DNA of 12,855 nt from Nitrospirota bacterium (GTDB lineage: Bacteria; Nitrospirota_A; Leptospirillia; Leptospirillales; Leptospirillaceae), in the NCBI GenBank assembly GCA_021838765.1, contig JAKCCY010000079.1:1-12855 (forward strand). The letters are read 5' to 3'. The position numbers and the translations under genes were made by a program. Of the stretch, positions 1 through 12,855 are shown in pieces. Position 1 is the first letter of the stretch. Every line of letters begins with the position of its first letter. The notes under the pieces were generated by a model. The model saw only the letters and a program-made list of their open reading frames with translations. It was not told where the DNA came from and did not search any database.

Positions 1-55
1 CTTTCTCAAGGAGAGATGCATCAATAAAAGGGCCTTTTTTAATTGATCTTGGCAT
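1..55 (-). CDS. rpsS: 30S ribosomal protein S19, N-terminal fragment (cut by window edge)
   Basis: This is the first 18 codons of S19, a small-subunit head protein that contacts 16S rRNA and forms a complex with S13. Reading down from the ATG at 55-53 gives MPRSIKKGPFIDASLLEK, the typical S19 opening (PRSxKKGPF, then a KK/EK-type segment). An AAGGA Shine-Dalgarno lies 7 bases before the ATG, and rplB ends 12 bases upstream. The position right after rplB matches the universal S10-operon order L2-S19. The gene runs off the low-coordinate end of the window, so nothing can be said about its C-terminus. The call rests on a short but highly characteristic peptide plus synteny. Confidence 0.93.
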   Translation of the reverse strand, partial: MPRSIKKGPFIDASLLEK

Positions 56-67
56 AGGAAATTCCTT

Positions 68-889
68 TTACTTTCTACGTCGAATGATGAATCGATCTGT
101 CTTAGGGTTATGACGAGTTTTAAATCCTTTGGAAGGCTGGCCCCAAGGAGAACAAGGATGCCGTCCACCCGATGACTTTCCTTCTCCTCCTCCTAGGGGA
201 TGATCCACAGGATTCATGGCAACACCACGAACATGCGGGCGTTTTCCCATCCATCTTGACCTTCCAGCTTTACCGATTGAGATATTTTCATGTTCGATAT
301 TACCAACTTGGCCAATAGTTGCTCTGCAGCGGCCGTGAATTTTTCTTGTTTCGCCAGACGAAAGTTTGATTATAACCCAATCGCCTTCTCTTCCCAAGAT
401 TTGAGCATAGGCTCCTGCAGATCTGGCAATCTTGCCGCCAGCACCTATTTTAAACTCAATGTTATGAACGAGTGTTCCGAGAGGAATCTGCATTATTTCC
501 AATGCATTGCCAGGTCGAATATCAGCTCCAATACCTGAAACTACAGTATCATTTACATTTAACCCGATAGGAGCAAGAATATATGACCTTGAACCATCCG
601 CATAGCAAATGAGTGCAATGCGTGCAGATCGATTAGGATCATATTCAATCGACTCGACCTTAGCAGGTATAGAATCTTTGGTACGTTTAAAGTCGATTAG
701 CCGATAAGCTCTTTTATGGCCACCTCCACGATGACGTGAGGTCAGGGTTCCAATGTTATTTCTACCACCAGAAGACTTTTTGGAGGTAGTCAAGGGCTTG
801 TAAGGTTTTTCCCTTGTTAATTCTTCAAAAGTATATCCAGTTTTATACCGGCTTGACTGGGGAACTGGATTGTAAGTTTTAATTCCCAT
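68..889 (-). CDS. rplB: 50S ribosomal protein L2
   Basis: L2 (273 aa, the normal bacterial length) binds 23S rRNA near the peptidyl-transferase centre and is needed for subunit association. Visible signatures are the N-terminal basic segment with [13 protein letters not shown] (51-63), the OB-like and SH3-like core with [19 protein letters not shown] (166-184), and the C-terminal [10 protein letters not shown] (228-237) containing the conserved histidine (H230, equivalent to E. coli H229). It ends in the usual basic RFIIRRRK tail. The start is ATG, with GGAG 7 bases upstream inside the last codons of rplW; the two genes are separated by only 2 bases, so translational coupling is likely. All expected landmarks are intact. 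Confidence 0.98.
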   Translation of the reverse strand: MGIKTYNPVPQSSRYKTGYTFEELTREKPYKPLTTSKKSSGGRNNIGTLTSRHRGGGHKRAYRLIDFKRTKDSIPAKVESIEYDPNRSARIALICYADGSRSYILAPIGLNVNDTVVSGIGADIRPGNALEIMQIPLGTLVHNIEFKIGAGGKIARSAGAYAQILGREGDWVIIKLSSGETRKIHGRCRATIGQVGNIEHENISIGKAGRSRWMGKRPHVRGVAMNPVDHPLGGGEGKSSGGRHPCSPWGQPSKGFKTRHNPKTDRFIIRRRK

Positions 890-891
890 TA

Positions 892-1179
892 TTAGGCTCC
901 CTCAAAAATATCAAGCTTGAAACCATCTTTTAAGGTGATATAGGCTCGTTTTCGATCAGGAAGACTTCCTTTAACAATCCCGATTCTTTTAGCCTTTCCC
1001 TTTCGAACAACAGTCCGTACAGACTCAACTTTTACGTTGAAAATTGACTCAATCGCTTTTTGAATTTGAATCTTGTTAGCTTTTCTATAAACATGAAAGA
1101 GATAAACTGAATTTTTTTCACGCACCCTATCCGATTTTTCGGAAAGTATTGGGCGAATAAGAACATCTGAAATGTCCAT
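892..1179 (-). CDS. rplW: 50S ribosomal protein L23
   Basis: L23 (95 aa) sits at the exit of the ribosomal polypeptide tunnel, where in other bacteria it docks trigger factor and SRP. The sequence shows the family pattern: the N-terminal [13 protein letters not shown] (6-18), the FxVxxxANKxxIxxAxExxFxVKVxxVRT core (28-56), then a basic loop RKGKAKR (59-65) and a C-terminal beta strand [13 protein letters not shown] (78-90). The start is the ATG at 1179, with AAGGG 6 bases upstream located in the last codons of rplD. The gap to rplD is 3 bases and to rplB 2 bases, so L4, L23 and L2 are almost certainly translated as a coupled set. Nothing is unusual. Confidence 0.97.
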   Translation of the reverse strand: MDISDVLIRPILSEKSDRVREKNSVYLFHVYRKANKIQIQKAIESIFNVKVESVRTVVRKGKAKRIGIVKGSLPDRKRAYITLKDGFKLDIFEGA

Positions 1180-1182
1180 GTT

Positions 1183-1815
1183 TTACCCTTTCAGTAACTG
1201 TTCAAGCCATTCACGTGAATCTTCTGCCACCAAAACAACATCTGTAAAAACCATGTACAGAGCAGTCACGGCTGTAGACGGAAGGATAGTTAGTCCAGGA
1301 ATATTCCTAGAGGACAGCCATGTGTTTTCATCAAGCTCTTCAGAAATAATTAAAATATTTTGATAGCCAGGAGTTGTATTATATTTTTTGAGAAGGTCTA
1401 CGAATTTCTTTGTTTTAAGTGTTTCGCTCTCAAGATTCGGAATGATGCTAACCTTATTTTCAGAAATACGGACGAGTAATGCCTCGCGCAATGCCTTTAG
1501 GATCTTCTTTGAGGGCTGCTTATAAAAATAATTGCGAGGACGAGGTCCGAAAATGATTGCCCCACCCCGCCATTGAGGAGCACGAGACGATCCTTGACGG
1601 GCACGGCCAGTTCCTTTTTGACGATAAGGCTTTTTTCCACCACCGGAAACCTCTCCTCGGGTCTTGGTTGAGGAAGTTCCCGCTCGCATACCGGCGAGTT
1701 CCATCGTAGTTATTTCGTGTACAATTCCTTTATTGAATGAATCTTGCGTAACCTCTGAGTCAATGGCGATTGATGAAGAGGATTTTCCATCAGAGGAAAG
1801 AACTGGGATGTTCAT
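1183..1815 (-). CDS. rplD: 50S ribosomal protein L4
   Basis: L4 (210 aa) is an early-binding large-subunit protein whose extended loop lines the nascent-peptide tunnel. In E. coli it also represses the S10 operon. The loop is recognisable at about residues 53-104, with GGGKKPYRQKGTGRARQGSS (58-77) followed by PQWRGGAIIFGPRPRNY (80-96). The globular part shows the usual KKxLKALREALLVRISENKV segment (about 103-122) and a C-terminal DVVLVAEDSREWLEQLL helix. Synteny after rplC confirms the call. The start is the ATG at 1815, with AAAGGA 6 bases upstream; the rplC stop is in the same frame 18 bases upstream, so no longer N-terminus is possible. I cannot see whether L4 autoregulation exists here, because no S10 leader is evident. 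Confidence 0.97.
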   Translation of the reverse strand: MNIPVLSSDGKSSSSIAIDSEVTQDSFNKGIVHEITTMELAGMRAGTSSTKTRGEVSGGGKKPYRQKGTGRARQGSSRAPQWRGGAIIFGPRPRNYFYKQPSKKILKALREALLVRISENKVSIIPNLESETLKTKKFVDLLKKYNTTPGYQNILIISEELDENTWLSSRNIPGLTILPSTAVTALYMVFTDVVLVAEDSREWLEQLLKG

Positions 1816-1830
1816 ATTTCGTCCTTTAAA

Positions 1831-2445
1831 TTAATCTTTTTTAAAAACCAGAATTGTGCCAGGGTGACCTGGAACAGCGCCCTTAAGTAAAACAAGATTT
1901 GCCTCTGCTTTAACTTCTACGACTTCGAGGTTTTTTATCGTTACATTCTTATGACCCATGTGGCCAGGAAGCTTTTTATTTTTTAGAACACGGGAAGGAT
2001 AAGCAGAAGAGCCGATGGAGCCAGGTTCACGATGGAACATAGATCCATGAGTAGCGTCTCCTCCACGGAAATGATGTCTTTTCATAACACCCGCAAAGCC
2101 TTTTCCTTTTGTCATTCCTGTGGCACTTACAAGTTCTCCTGGCTTGAAGAAATCTGCTCCATAAATAGAGCCTGAAGCTGGTGGATCGCCGGAAATGACA
2201 ACTTCGCGGATAGTACGATAGGTGTTTTGGGAGTATTTTTGGAAATGGCCGCGTAAGGGTTTATTTAAAGAGACTGGTTTGACAATTCCGTAACCGAGTT
2301 GAACAGCGGAGTAGCGATCTTTCTCCTTTGTTTTCACTTGGATTACTTCACAAGGTCCTACCTTAACAACGGTAACAGGAATAGACTTACCATTTGGAAG
2401 ATAGATTTGTGTCATGCCGACTTTTTCGCCAATAATGGAATTCAC
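1831..2445 (-). CDS. rplC: 50S ribosomal protein L3 (GTG start)
   Basis: L3 (204 aa) is an assembly-initiating large-subunit protein whose extension approaches the peptidyl-transferase centre. Family signatures are IGEKVGMTQIY (5-15), the TKGKGFAGVMKRHHFRGGDATHGS stretch (112-135), and SRVLKNKKLPGHMGHKNVT (151-169). At the position of the methylated Gln150 of E. coli L3 the residue here is histidine (H162), as in many bacteria, so a PrmB-type methylation is not expected at this site. The start is a GTG at 2445: it gives the usual distance to the KVGMTQ motif, and AGGAG lies 6 bases upstream overlapping the rpsJ stop. The next ATG is residue 11, too late. rpsJ and rplC are in the same frame, separated by the TAG stop and three codons. 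Confidence 0.97.
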   Translation of the reverse strand: MNSIIGEKVGMTQIYLPNGKSIPVTVVKVGPCEVIQVKTKEKDRYSAVQLGYGIVKPVSLNKPLRGHFQKYSQNTYRTIREVVISGDPPASGSIYGADFFKPGELVSATGMTKGKGFAGVMKRHHFRGGDATHGSMFHREPGSIGSSAYPSRVLKNKKLPGHMGHKNVTIKNLEVVEVKAEANLVLLKGAVPGHPGTILVFKKD

Positions 2446-2451
2446 TGGATT

Positions 2452-2456
2452 CTCCT
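2452..2456 (-). promoter_or_regulatory. Shine-Dalgarno of rplC overlapping the rpsJ stop codon
   Basis: AGGAG begins at the second base of the rpsJ TAG stop and sits 6 bases from the rplC GTG start. This fixes the GTG as the start and means a ribosome terminating on rpsJ covers the rplC initiation site, so coupled translation of S10 and L3 is likely. Confidence 0.8.
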
Positions 2457-2757
2457 AAAGCTTGATTTCGACATCGACGCCCGCCGGAAGCTCAAGCTTC
2501 ATGAGTGCATCAATAGTCTCAGGTGTCGACTCAATAATATCAATCAAACGTTTGTGGGTACGACGTTCAAATTGCTCACGGGATTTCTTATCCGCATGAG
2601 GGGAACGTAATACAGTGAATTTTTCTATTCTTGTAGGAAGAGGAATTGGACCCTTAATGGTAGCCCCGGTCCTTTTGGCAGTAGAAACAATATCAACAAG
2701 TGATTGATCAAGAATTCTGAAATCATAACCTTTAAGACGAATCCTAATTTTATCCAT
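2455..2757 (-). CDS. rpsJ: 30S ribosomal protein S10 / NusE
   Basis: S10 (100 aa, normal length) is a head protein of the small subunit. As NusE it also joins NusB in antitermination complexes and contacts NusG. The sequence has the standard pattern: [18 protein letters not shown] (2-19), [20 protein letters not shown] (27-46), the extended ribosome-inserted loop [20 protein letters not shown] (47-66), and the C-terminal [16 protein letters not shown]. The ATG start at 2757 has only a GGAG at an 11-base spacing, a weaker arrangement than its neighbours. The gap to tuf is 20 bases, with no promoter I would defend, so it is probably reached by read-through from the str genes. Confidence 0.97.
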   Translation of the reverse strand: MDKIRIRLKGYDFRILDQSLVDIVSTAKRTGATIKGPIPLPTRIEKFTVLRSPHADKKSREQFERRTHKRLIDIIESTPETIDALMKLELPAGVDVEIKL

Positions 2758-2777
2758 GACGATTCTTGCTCCAGTAT

Positions 2778-3977
2778 TTAAAGGATGACCTTGGAGATAA
2801 CACCGGCACCGACAGTCCGTCCGCCTTCCCGAATCGCAAAGCGAAGACCATCTTCCATCGCGATCGGAGTGATCAACTTCACCTTTACCCGAATATTATC
2901 TCCAGGCATCACCATCTCGACACCTTCATTCAGCGTCACAACGCCTGTCACATCGGTGGTCCGGAAATAAAACTGAGGACGGTATCCATTGAAGAAGGGG
3001 GTATGTCTCCCGCCCTCTTCCTTGGTCAGAATATAGGCCTCAGCCTCAAACTCTGTGTGCGGAGTGATGGATCCCGGCTTCGACAGGACCATTCCTCTCT
3101 CCACATCTTCCTTCTTTGTTCCTCTCAGAAGAAGCCCCACATTGTCTCCCGCCTGACCGGAGTCCAGGACCTTCCGGAACATTTCAACCCCCGTCACAAC
3201 AGTCTTCTGGGTGTCCCGAATTCCCACGATCTCGATCTCGTCTCCGACCTTCACTACGCCTCTTTCCACCCGGCCCGTCACCACCGTCCCACGGCCGCTG
3301 ATTGAGAACACGTCTTCAACAGGCATCAAAAAGGGTTTCTCCACATCACGAACAGGGGTCGGAATATACTCATCCACTGAATCCATCAGCTTGAGGATCG
3401 GGGAACACGCCGGACACTCCCGCTTCCCACATCCGCACTCCAGGGCCTTCAGTGCCGACCCTCGGGTGATCGGAATCTCATCCCCAGGAAATTCATACTT
3501 CGACAAGAGCTCACGCACTTCCAGCTCCACCAGCTCCAGAAGCTCGGGATCATCCACCATGTCAACCTTGTTCAGGAAGACGACGATATAGGGGACGCCC
3601 ACCTGTCTCGCCAGCAGAATGTGTTCCCGCGTCTGGGGCATCGGACCATCCGCCGCCGAAACCACCAGAATCGCTCCGTCCATCTGCGCCGCTCCCGTGA
3701 TCATATTTTTCACGTAGTCGGCGTGTCCCGGGCAATCCACATGCGCATAGTGCCGGTTCGCGGTCTGATACTCCACATGGGCAATGGCAATCGTAATCCC
3801 ACGCTCCCGCTCTTCCGGGGCCTTGTCGATCATGTCATACGCCAGAAACTCGGCCATCTTGTTCGCTGCCAGAACCCGCGTAATCGCTGCGGTTAAGGTC
3901 GTCTTCCCATGGTCCACGTGTCCGATCGTTCCGATATTCAGATGCGGCTTTGTTCTCTCGAATTTTGCTTTTGCCAT
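2778..3977 (-). CDS. tuf: Elongation factor Tu
   Basis: EF-Tu (399 aa) is the GTPase that delivers aminoacyl-tRNA to the ribosomal A site. The G domain shows the P-loop GHVDHGKT (19-26), the switch II DCPGH (81-85) with the catalytic His85, NKVD (136-139) and SALK (174-177). Domain II begins near 210 ([26 protein letters not shown]), and domain III contains [24 protein letters not shown] (322-345). Unusual is a short segment between the G domain and domain II with four cysteines (C181, C183, C188, C191) where E. coli has none. The gene is clearly richer in G+C than its neighbours, with G/C-ending codons prevailing from about codon 11 onward. The ATG start has AGGAG 7 bases upstream; the 37-base gap to fusA is AT-rich. 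Only one tuf copy lies in this window; a second elsewhere cannot be excluded. Confidence 0.98.
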   Translation of the reverse strand: MAKAKFERTKPHLNIGTIGHVDHGKTTLTAAITRVLAANKMAEFLAYDMIDKAPEERERGITIAIAHVEYQTANRHYAHVDCPGHADYVKNMITGAAQMDGAILVVSAADGPMPQTREHILLARQVGVPYIVVFLNKVDMVDDPELLELVELEVRELLSKYEFPGDEIPITRGSALKALECGCGKRECPACSPILKLMDSVDEYIPTPVRDVEKPFLMPVEDVFSISGRGTVVTGRVERGVVKVGDEIEIVGIRDTQKTVVTGVEMFRKVLDSGQAGDNVGLLLRGTKKEDVERGMVLSKPGSITPHTEFEAEAYILTKEEGGRHTPFFNGYRPQFYFRTTDVTGVVTLNEGVEMVMPGDNIRVKVKLITPIAMEDGLRFAIREGGRTVGAGVISKVIL

Positions 3978-4014
3978 TGACTCACTCCTAAAATGTAATA
4001 ATTAAGAAAGGTAA

Positions 4015-6090
4015 TTAGGCCTTAGACTTCTCGATGATTTCGTCTGCCACATTCTTCGGAGCCGGTTCATAGTAGGCTAGAAGCATGGTGAAAATGCCTC
4101 TTCCTTGGGTCATAGAGCGAAGATCTGTCGCATACCCAAACATTGAGGCAAGAGGAACGTGAGCATCAATAACTTGAGCGCCGGCACGAGCATTCATGCC
4201 AATAATTTTGCCTCGTCGACTACTTAAGTCACCCATGGTGTCCCCAAGATATTCCTCTGGAACAACAACCTCTACGTTCATGATTGGTTCAAGAATTACC
4301 CCTCCAGCCTTTCGAACACCATCTTTAAGAGCCATAGAAGCAGCTATCTTAAAGGCCATTTCAGAGGAGTCCACATCATGGTAGGACCCAAAGGTAAGAG
4401 CAACTTTCATGTCGACGATTGGAAAGCCCGCTAAAACGCCACCTGCCATCGCCTCAACCACCCCTTTTTCAATGGCTGGAACATATTCTTTCGGAACAAC
4501 CCCGCCAACAATCTTATTTTCAAAGATAAATCCTGAGCCACGCTCTAATGGTTCTAGCTCAAAAACAACGTGTCCATACTGACCACGACCGCCTGTCTGG
4601 CGAATATATTTTCCTTCGATTTCGACTTTTTGGGTAATGGTTTCACGATATGCAACCTGTGGTTTACCTACATTTGCATCAACCTTAAACTCACGCTTCA
4701 GACGATCAACTATAATCTCTAGGTGAAGCTCGCCCATACCGGAAATAATTGTTTGTCCAGTTTCCTCATCGCTAGAGACCCTGAGAGATGGGTCCTCCTG
4801 CGCGAGTCTCCCGAGGGAGAGGCCAAGTTTTTCTTGATCACCTTTAGTCTTAGGTTCAATTGCAACAGAAATAACCGGATCAGGAAATTCAATAACCTCG
4901 AGAAGAACTGGGTTATTTTCGTCGCAAAGCGTATCTCCTGTCAGAGTATTTTTCAAACCAACAGCTGCTGCAATATCACCAGCATAAACTTCTTTAATAT
5001 CCTCTCGCTTATCGGCATGCATTTTAAGGATTCGACCAATTCGTTCACGCCCTTGACGCGTTGAGTTGTAAACATAAGAACCGGCATCAACTCTTCCTGA
5101 GTACACACGGAAAAAAGTTAACTGCCCGACAAATGGATCCGTCATAATCTTAAAAGCCAATGCAGAAAAAGGTGCGTTATCATTACACATTCTTACTGTC
5201 TCTGATTTATCCGACGGATTAATTGCTATAACATCAGGGACATCTAATGGACTTGGAAGATATGCGAGCACAGCATCAAGAAGCTGCTGAACACCCTTGT
5301 TTTTAAAGGCTGAGCCACAAAGGACTGGAGTTCCCTTCATCTCAATCGTTATTTTCCGAAGAACTTTGACAATTTCCTCGGAAGTAATTTCCTCTTCACC
5401 CAAGATTTTTTCAGTGATGGAATCGTCATGCATTGAAATTGACTCTAAAAGCATTTCTCGGTACTTAGAAGCTTCTTCCTTGAAGTCTTCTGGGATCTCT
5501 ACAACATCAAAGCGCATTCCGGTCGGATCGCTATAAATAATAGCTTTCATTGTTACGAGATCGACAACGCCAGAAAAATTATCCTCAGAACCGATTGGTA
5601 TCTGAATAGGAATAGGGTTGGCCTTAAGACGGTCGACCATTGTGGCAACCGATGCATAAAAGTCTGCACCAACGCGATCCATCTTATTCATAAAAGCGAT
5701 ACGGGGAACACGATATTTGTCAGCCTGTCGCCACACAGTTTCGGACTGGGGCTCTACCCCTTGGACTGAATCAAAAAGGGCAATTGCTCCGTCGAGGACC
5801 CGTAGAGATCGCTCAACTTCGATCGTAAAATCGACATGACCAGGGGTATCAATTATATTTACGCGATGATCTTTCCACACTGTAGTGATGGCAGCAGATG
5901 TAATGGTAATTCCCCGCTCCCGCTCCTGGTCCATCCAATCCATGACGGTGTTGCCCTCATGAACTTCTCCCATACGATGAACGACGCCTGTATAAAAAAG
6001 GATGCGTTCCGTCGTCGTGGTCTTTCCCGCATCAATATGGGCCATGATACCGATATTGCGAGTCTTTTCAAGGGAATACTGCCGAGTCAC
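4015..6090 (-). CDS. fusA: Elongation factor G (GTG start)
   Basis: EF-G (691 aa) is the translocation GTPase and, with RRF, splits post-termination ribosomes. G-domain motifs are AHIDAGKT (17-24), the RGITI switch I (59-63), DTPGH (81-85), NKMD (135-138) and [10 protein letters not shown] (259-268). Domain II carries [15 protein letters not shown] (318-332), domain [13 protein letters not shown] (450-459), and domain [15 protein letters not shown] (568-580) with H571 at the tip, equivalent to E. coli H583. Domain V ends with [15 protein letters not shown] (651-665). It has canonical str-operon EF-G length and motifs. The start is GTG at 6090: an in-frame TAG directly precedes it, AGGAGG lies 6 bases upstream, and translation from there gives the normal N-terminus. 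The SD overlaps the rpsG stop, implying coupling. Confidence 0.98.
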   Translation of the reverse strand: MTRQYSLEKTRNIGIMAHIDAGKTTTTERILFYTGVVHRMGEVHEGNTVMDWMDQERERGITITSAAITTVWKDHRVNIIDTPGHVDFTIEVERSLRVLDGAIALFDSVQGVEPQSETVWRQADKYRVPRIAFMNKMDRVGADFYASVATMVDRLKANPIPIQIPIGSEDNFSGVVDLVTMKAIIYSDPTGMRFDVVEIPEDFKEEASKYREMLLESISMHDDSITEKILGEEEITSEEIVKVLRKITIEMKGTPVLCGSAFKNKGVQQLLDAVLAYLPSPLDVPDVIAINPSDKSETVRMCNDNAPFSALAFKIMTDPFVGQLTFFRVYSGRVDAGSYVYNSTRQGRERIGRILKMHADKREDIKEVYAGDIAAAVGLKNTLTGDTLCDENNPVLLEVIEFPDPVISVAIEPKTKGDQEKLGLSLGRLAQEDPSLRVSSDEETGQTIISGMGELHLEIIVDRLKREFKVDANVGKPQVAYRETITQKVEIEGKYIRQTGGRGQYGHVVFELEPLERGSGFIFENKIVGGVVPKEYVPAIEKGVVEAMAGGVLAGFPIVDMKVALTFGSYHDVDSSEMAFKIAASMALKDGVRKAGGVILEPIMNVEVVVPEEYLGDTMGDLSSRRGKIIGMNARAGAQVIDAHVPLASMFGYATDLRSMTQGRGIFTMLLAYYEPAPKNVADEIIEKSKA

Positions 6091-6096
6091 CTAATT

Positions 6097-6102
6097 CCTC
6101 CT
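6097..6102 (-). promoter_or_regulatory. Shine-Dalgarno of fusA overlapping the rpsG stop codon
   Basis: A full AGGAGG begins inside the rpsG TAG stop (6103-6101) and is 6 bases from the fusA GTG. It is the strongest SD seen in the window and decides the GTG start. Termination on rpsG would place a ribosome at this site, so EF-G synthesis is probably coupled to S7 translation. Confidence 0.85.
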
Positions 6103-6574
6103 ACCACTTATAATGCGCAAACGCTTTGTTAGCTTCCGCCATCCGATGAGTATCTTCGCGTTTCTTAACAGAGGACCCAACATTATTCGATGCGTCTATT
6201 ATTTCAGCAGCAAGCTTTTCTTCCATCGAATGTCCGGCGCGCGATTTGGCCCCACTTACCATCCAACGGAGAGCCAAGGATATCCGTCGATTCGGCCTCA
6301 CCTCCACAGGCACCTGATAAGACGCACCGCCGACCCGGCGAGACTTAACCTCCAAAAGTGGCTTGACATTATCAACCGCTAGCTTGAAAACCTTAAGGGG
6401 ATCTGGCCCCACCTTCGTTGTCACAATATCCATGGAAGCGTAAAAGACATTCTCAGCCGTAGATTTTTTTCCCTGCTTCATGAGGGTATTGATCATTTTA
6501 GAAACCAGACGGCTATTAAACTTTGCATCTGGCAAAACCTCTCGGCGATTTACCTGATTAGATCTACGCGGCAT
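6101..6574 (-). CDS. rpsG: 30S ribosomal protein S7
   Basis: S7 (157 aa) nucleates assembly of the 30S head and lies near the E site. In E. coli it is the autoregulator of the str operon, binding the rpsL-rpsG intercistronic mRNA. Family landmarks are the start MPRRSNQVNRREVLPDAKFN (1-20), LMKQGKKSTAENVFY (32-46), the beta hairpin RRVGGASYQVPVEVRPNRR (79-97) and the C-terminal KKREDTHRMAEANKAFAHYKW (137-157). The start is the ATG at 6574 with GGAG 8 bases upstream. It lies 44 bases after rpsL and 10 before fusA. Whether S7 autoregulates here is inference; the intercistronic region is shorter than the one I recall for E. coli. Confidence 0.98.
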   Translation of the reverse strand: MPRRSNQVNRREVLPDAKFNSRLVSKMINTLMKQGKKSTAENVFYASMDIVTTKVGPDPLKVFKLAVDNVKPLLEVKSRRVGGASYQVPVEVRPNRRISLALRWMVSGAKSRAGHSMEEKLAAEIIDASNNVGSSVKKREDTHRMAEANKAFAHYKW

Positions 6575-6618
6575 CTAAGACACTCCAGAATTTTTGAGTC
6601 AATCGTTCTCGGCGAGAA
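6575..6618 (-). other. rpsL-rpsG intercistronic region with small hairpins
   Basis: The 44-base gap contains an inverted repeat TTCTC-GCC-GAGAA (6606-6618) immediately after the rpsL stop. A second possible pairing of ACTC (6599-6596) with GAGT (6585-6582) would partly cover the rpsG Shine-Dalgarno GGAG (6586-6583). In E. coli the corresponding gap is the mRNA target of S7. The stems here are only 5 and 4 base pairs, so a regulatory role is a guess from position. Confidence 0.3.
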
Positions 6619-6993
6619 TTACGCCTTGGCTTTTTTCGATCCGTACTTTGAGCGGCTCTTCTTCCGATTTGCCACCCCAGCCGCATCTAGCGCTCCACGG
6701 ACAATATGATATCTAACGCCAGGAAGATCCTTGACACGACCACCTCTCACAAGAACAATCGAGTGCTCTTGCAAGTTGTGTCCAATACCTGGGACATATG
6801 CAGTCACTTCAAACCCATTGGTCATCCGAACACGGGCAACCTTACGAAGAGCCGAGTTTGGCTTCTTCGGGGTTGTAGTATAAACCCTAACGCAAACTCC
6901 GCGCCTTTGGGGACACCTTGTCAACGCAGGGCTTTTGCTTTTATCTTGGATCTTTTTTCTACCGCTGCGAACAAGCTGATTAATAGTCGGCAC
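6619..6993 (-). CDS. rpsL: 30S ribosomal protein S12 (GTG start)
   Basis: S12 (124 aa) lies in the decoding centre and affects translational accuracy. Signatures are [13 protein letters not shown] (2-14), [20 protein letters not shown] (27-46), [20 protein letters not shown] (47-66) and [20 protein letters not shown] (77-96), ending in [11 protein letters not shown]. The two lysines changed in classical streptomycin-resistant mutants are both wild type (K43 in PKKPNS and K88 in RVKDLPG, counting Met). D89, the site modified by RimO in E. coli, is present. The start is GTG at 6993: the preceding codon is an in-frame TAA, and GGAGG stands 8 bases upstream. It is the first gene after a likely promoter in the gap following rpoC and so the head of the str operon. 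Confidence 0.98.
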   Translation of the reverse strand: MPTINQLVRSGRKKIQDKSKSPALTRCPQRRGVCVRVYTTTPKKPNSALRKVARVRMTNGFEVTAYVPGIGHNLQEHSIVLVRGGRVKDLPGVRYHIVRGALDAAGVANRKKSRSKYGSKKAKA

Positions 6994-7001
6994 TTAGCTT
7001 T

Positions 7002-7006
7002 CCTCC
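7002..7006 (-). promoter_or_regulatory. Shine-Dalgarno of rpsL
   Basis: GGAGG lies 8 bases before the GTG start of rpsL. With the in-frame TAA immediately preceding that GTG, and the first internal ATG falling far inside the conserved protein (residue 57), it settles the non-ATG start. Confidence 0.8.
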
Positions 7007-7020
7007 ATTTTTCCAAATTC

Positions 7021-7040
7021 GGCTCCGCAAAAAGCGAACC
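7021..7040 (-). other. Hairpin at the predicted 5' end of the rpsL leader
   Basis: Read on the minus strand, GGTTCGC pairs with GCGGAGCC across a TTTTT loop, giving 7 pairs (one G-U) with a single bulged G. The hairpin starts about 6 bases after the proposed -10 box, so it would form the very 5' end of the str mRNA, possibly protecting it. It is not followed by a T run, so I do not call it an intrinsic terminator of rpoC. Confidence 0.4.
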
Positions 7041-7045
7041 TTGTC

Positions 7046-7070
7046 ATTCTATTGATCAAACTAAAATAAG

Positions 7071-7074
<4 letters not shown>
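7046..7074 (-). promoter_or_regulatory. Predicted sigma70-type promoter of the str operon
   Basis: On the minus strand a -35 box TTGACT (7074-7069, 5 of 6 consensus bases) is followed by exactly 17 bases and a -10 box TAGAAT (7051-7046, 5 of 6). The -35 overlaps the rpoC stop codon. The expected start site is about 7039-7040, leaving a leader of about 46 bases before the rpsL GTG. It lies in the longest intergenic gap of the window (77 bases), where the str promoter sits in other bacteria. It would let rpsL and downstream genes be expressed independently of rpoBC; read-through from rpoC is also possible, since no terminator is seen. Confidence 0.6.

Positions 7075-12855
<5,781 letters not shown>

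Noticed and set aside
2758..2800. TAAATA near the tuf stop as a promoter for rpsJ
   Set aside because: The upstream -35 position (around GTGTTA) is far from consensus, and the leader would be very short.
2766..3305. Long plus-strand open frame (179 codons) opposite tuf, with further plus-strand frames at 3211-3591 and 3621-3896
   Set aside because: These are antisense to a certain EF-Tu gene whose G+C-rich third positions remove stop codons from other frames. The predicted proteins are low-quality (H, R, S, P rich).
3978..4014. AT-rich fusA-tuf spacer as a separate tuf promoter
   Set aside because: TACATT-like or TTAATT-like -10 boxes can be drawn, but no -35 box with acceptable spacing is present.
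4807..4820. TCTCCC-GA-GGGAGA inverted repeat in fusA
   Set aside because: It is short (6-base arms), inside conserved coding sequence, and of a size expected by chance in a window this long.
6575..6605. TTGACT upstream of rpsG, as a possible second promoter
   Set aside because: The only -10 candidate at 17-18 bases (around TTAGAT) matches poorly and overlaps the rpsG start codon.
7021..7040. Hairpin after rpoC as an intrinsic terminator
   Set aside because: The stem has a bulge and is followed by GAATTTGG rather than a T run. A 5'-leader hairpin fits its position better.

Overview
The window is one uninterrupted run of core transcription and translation genes, all on the minus strand. In transcription order (high to low coordinates) they are: rpoB (3' part), rpoC, rpsL, rpsG, fusA, tuf, rpsJ, rplC, rplD, rplW, rplB and rpsS (5' end only). 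This is the rpoBC cluster joined directly to the str operon and then to the S10 operon. I see no tRNA, rRNA, mobile element, CRISPR array or accessory gene. No gene-free stretch is longer than 77 bases. The plus-strand open frames are shadows of these genes.

The organism is a bacterium, probably from a Gram-negative-type lineage, because the beta' subunit carries an SI3-like insertion in its trigger-loop region. The joined gene order and the protein sequences would fit Nitrospirota (Leptospirillum-like) or a deltaproteobacterial-type group, but I cannot fix the phylum by eye. Base composition is moderate (about 37-48% G+C in lines I counted), except in tuf, which is much richer (65-68% in two counted lines).

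Layout: 11788-12855 is the beta subunit C-terminal part. 7071-11795 is beta' (1574 aa, longer than usual), starting inside the end of rpoB. 6994-7070 is the largest gap; together with the end of rpoC it carries a good sigma70-type promoter (TTGACT, 17 bases, TAGAAT) and a 5'-leader hairpin. 2778-6993 is the str operon (S12, S7, EF-G, EF-Tu). 1-2757 is the first part of the S10 operon (S10, L3, L4, L23, L2, S19). Gaps there are 2-20 bases, and several Shine-Dalgarno sequences overlap the upstream gene's stop codon, which points to co-transcription and translational coupling.

I did not find a new biological system; this is conserved housekeeping DNA. The points worth a second look are: the promoter and leader hairpin before rpsL; a perfect 13+1+13 inverted repeat inside rpoC; a large beta' insertion at the site of the Thermus non-conserved domain; a four-cysteine motif in EF-Tu; and the sharp compositional island formed by tuf.
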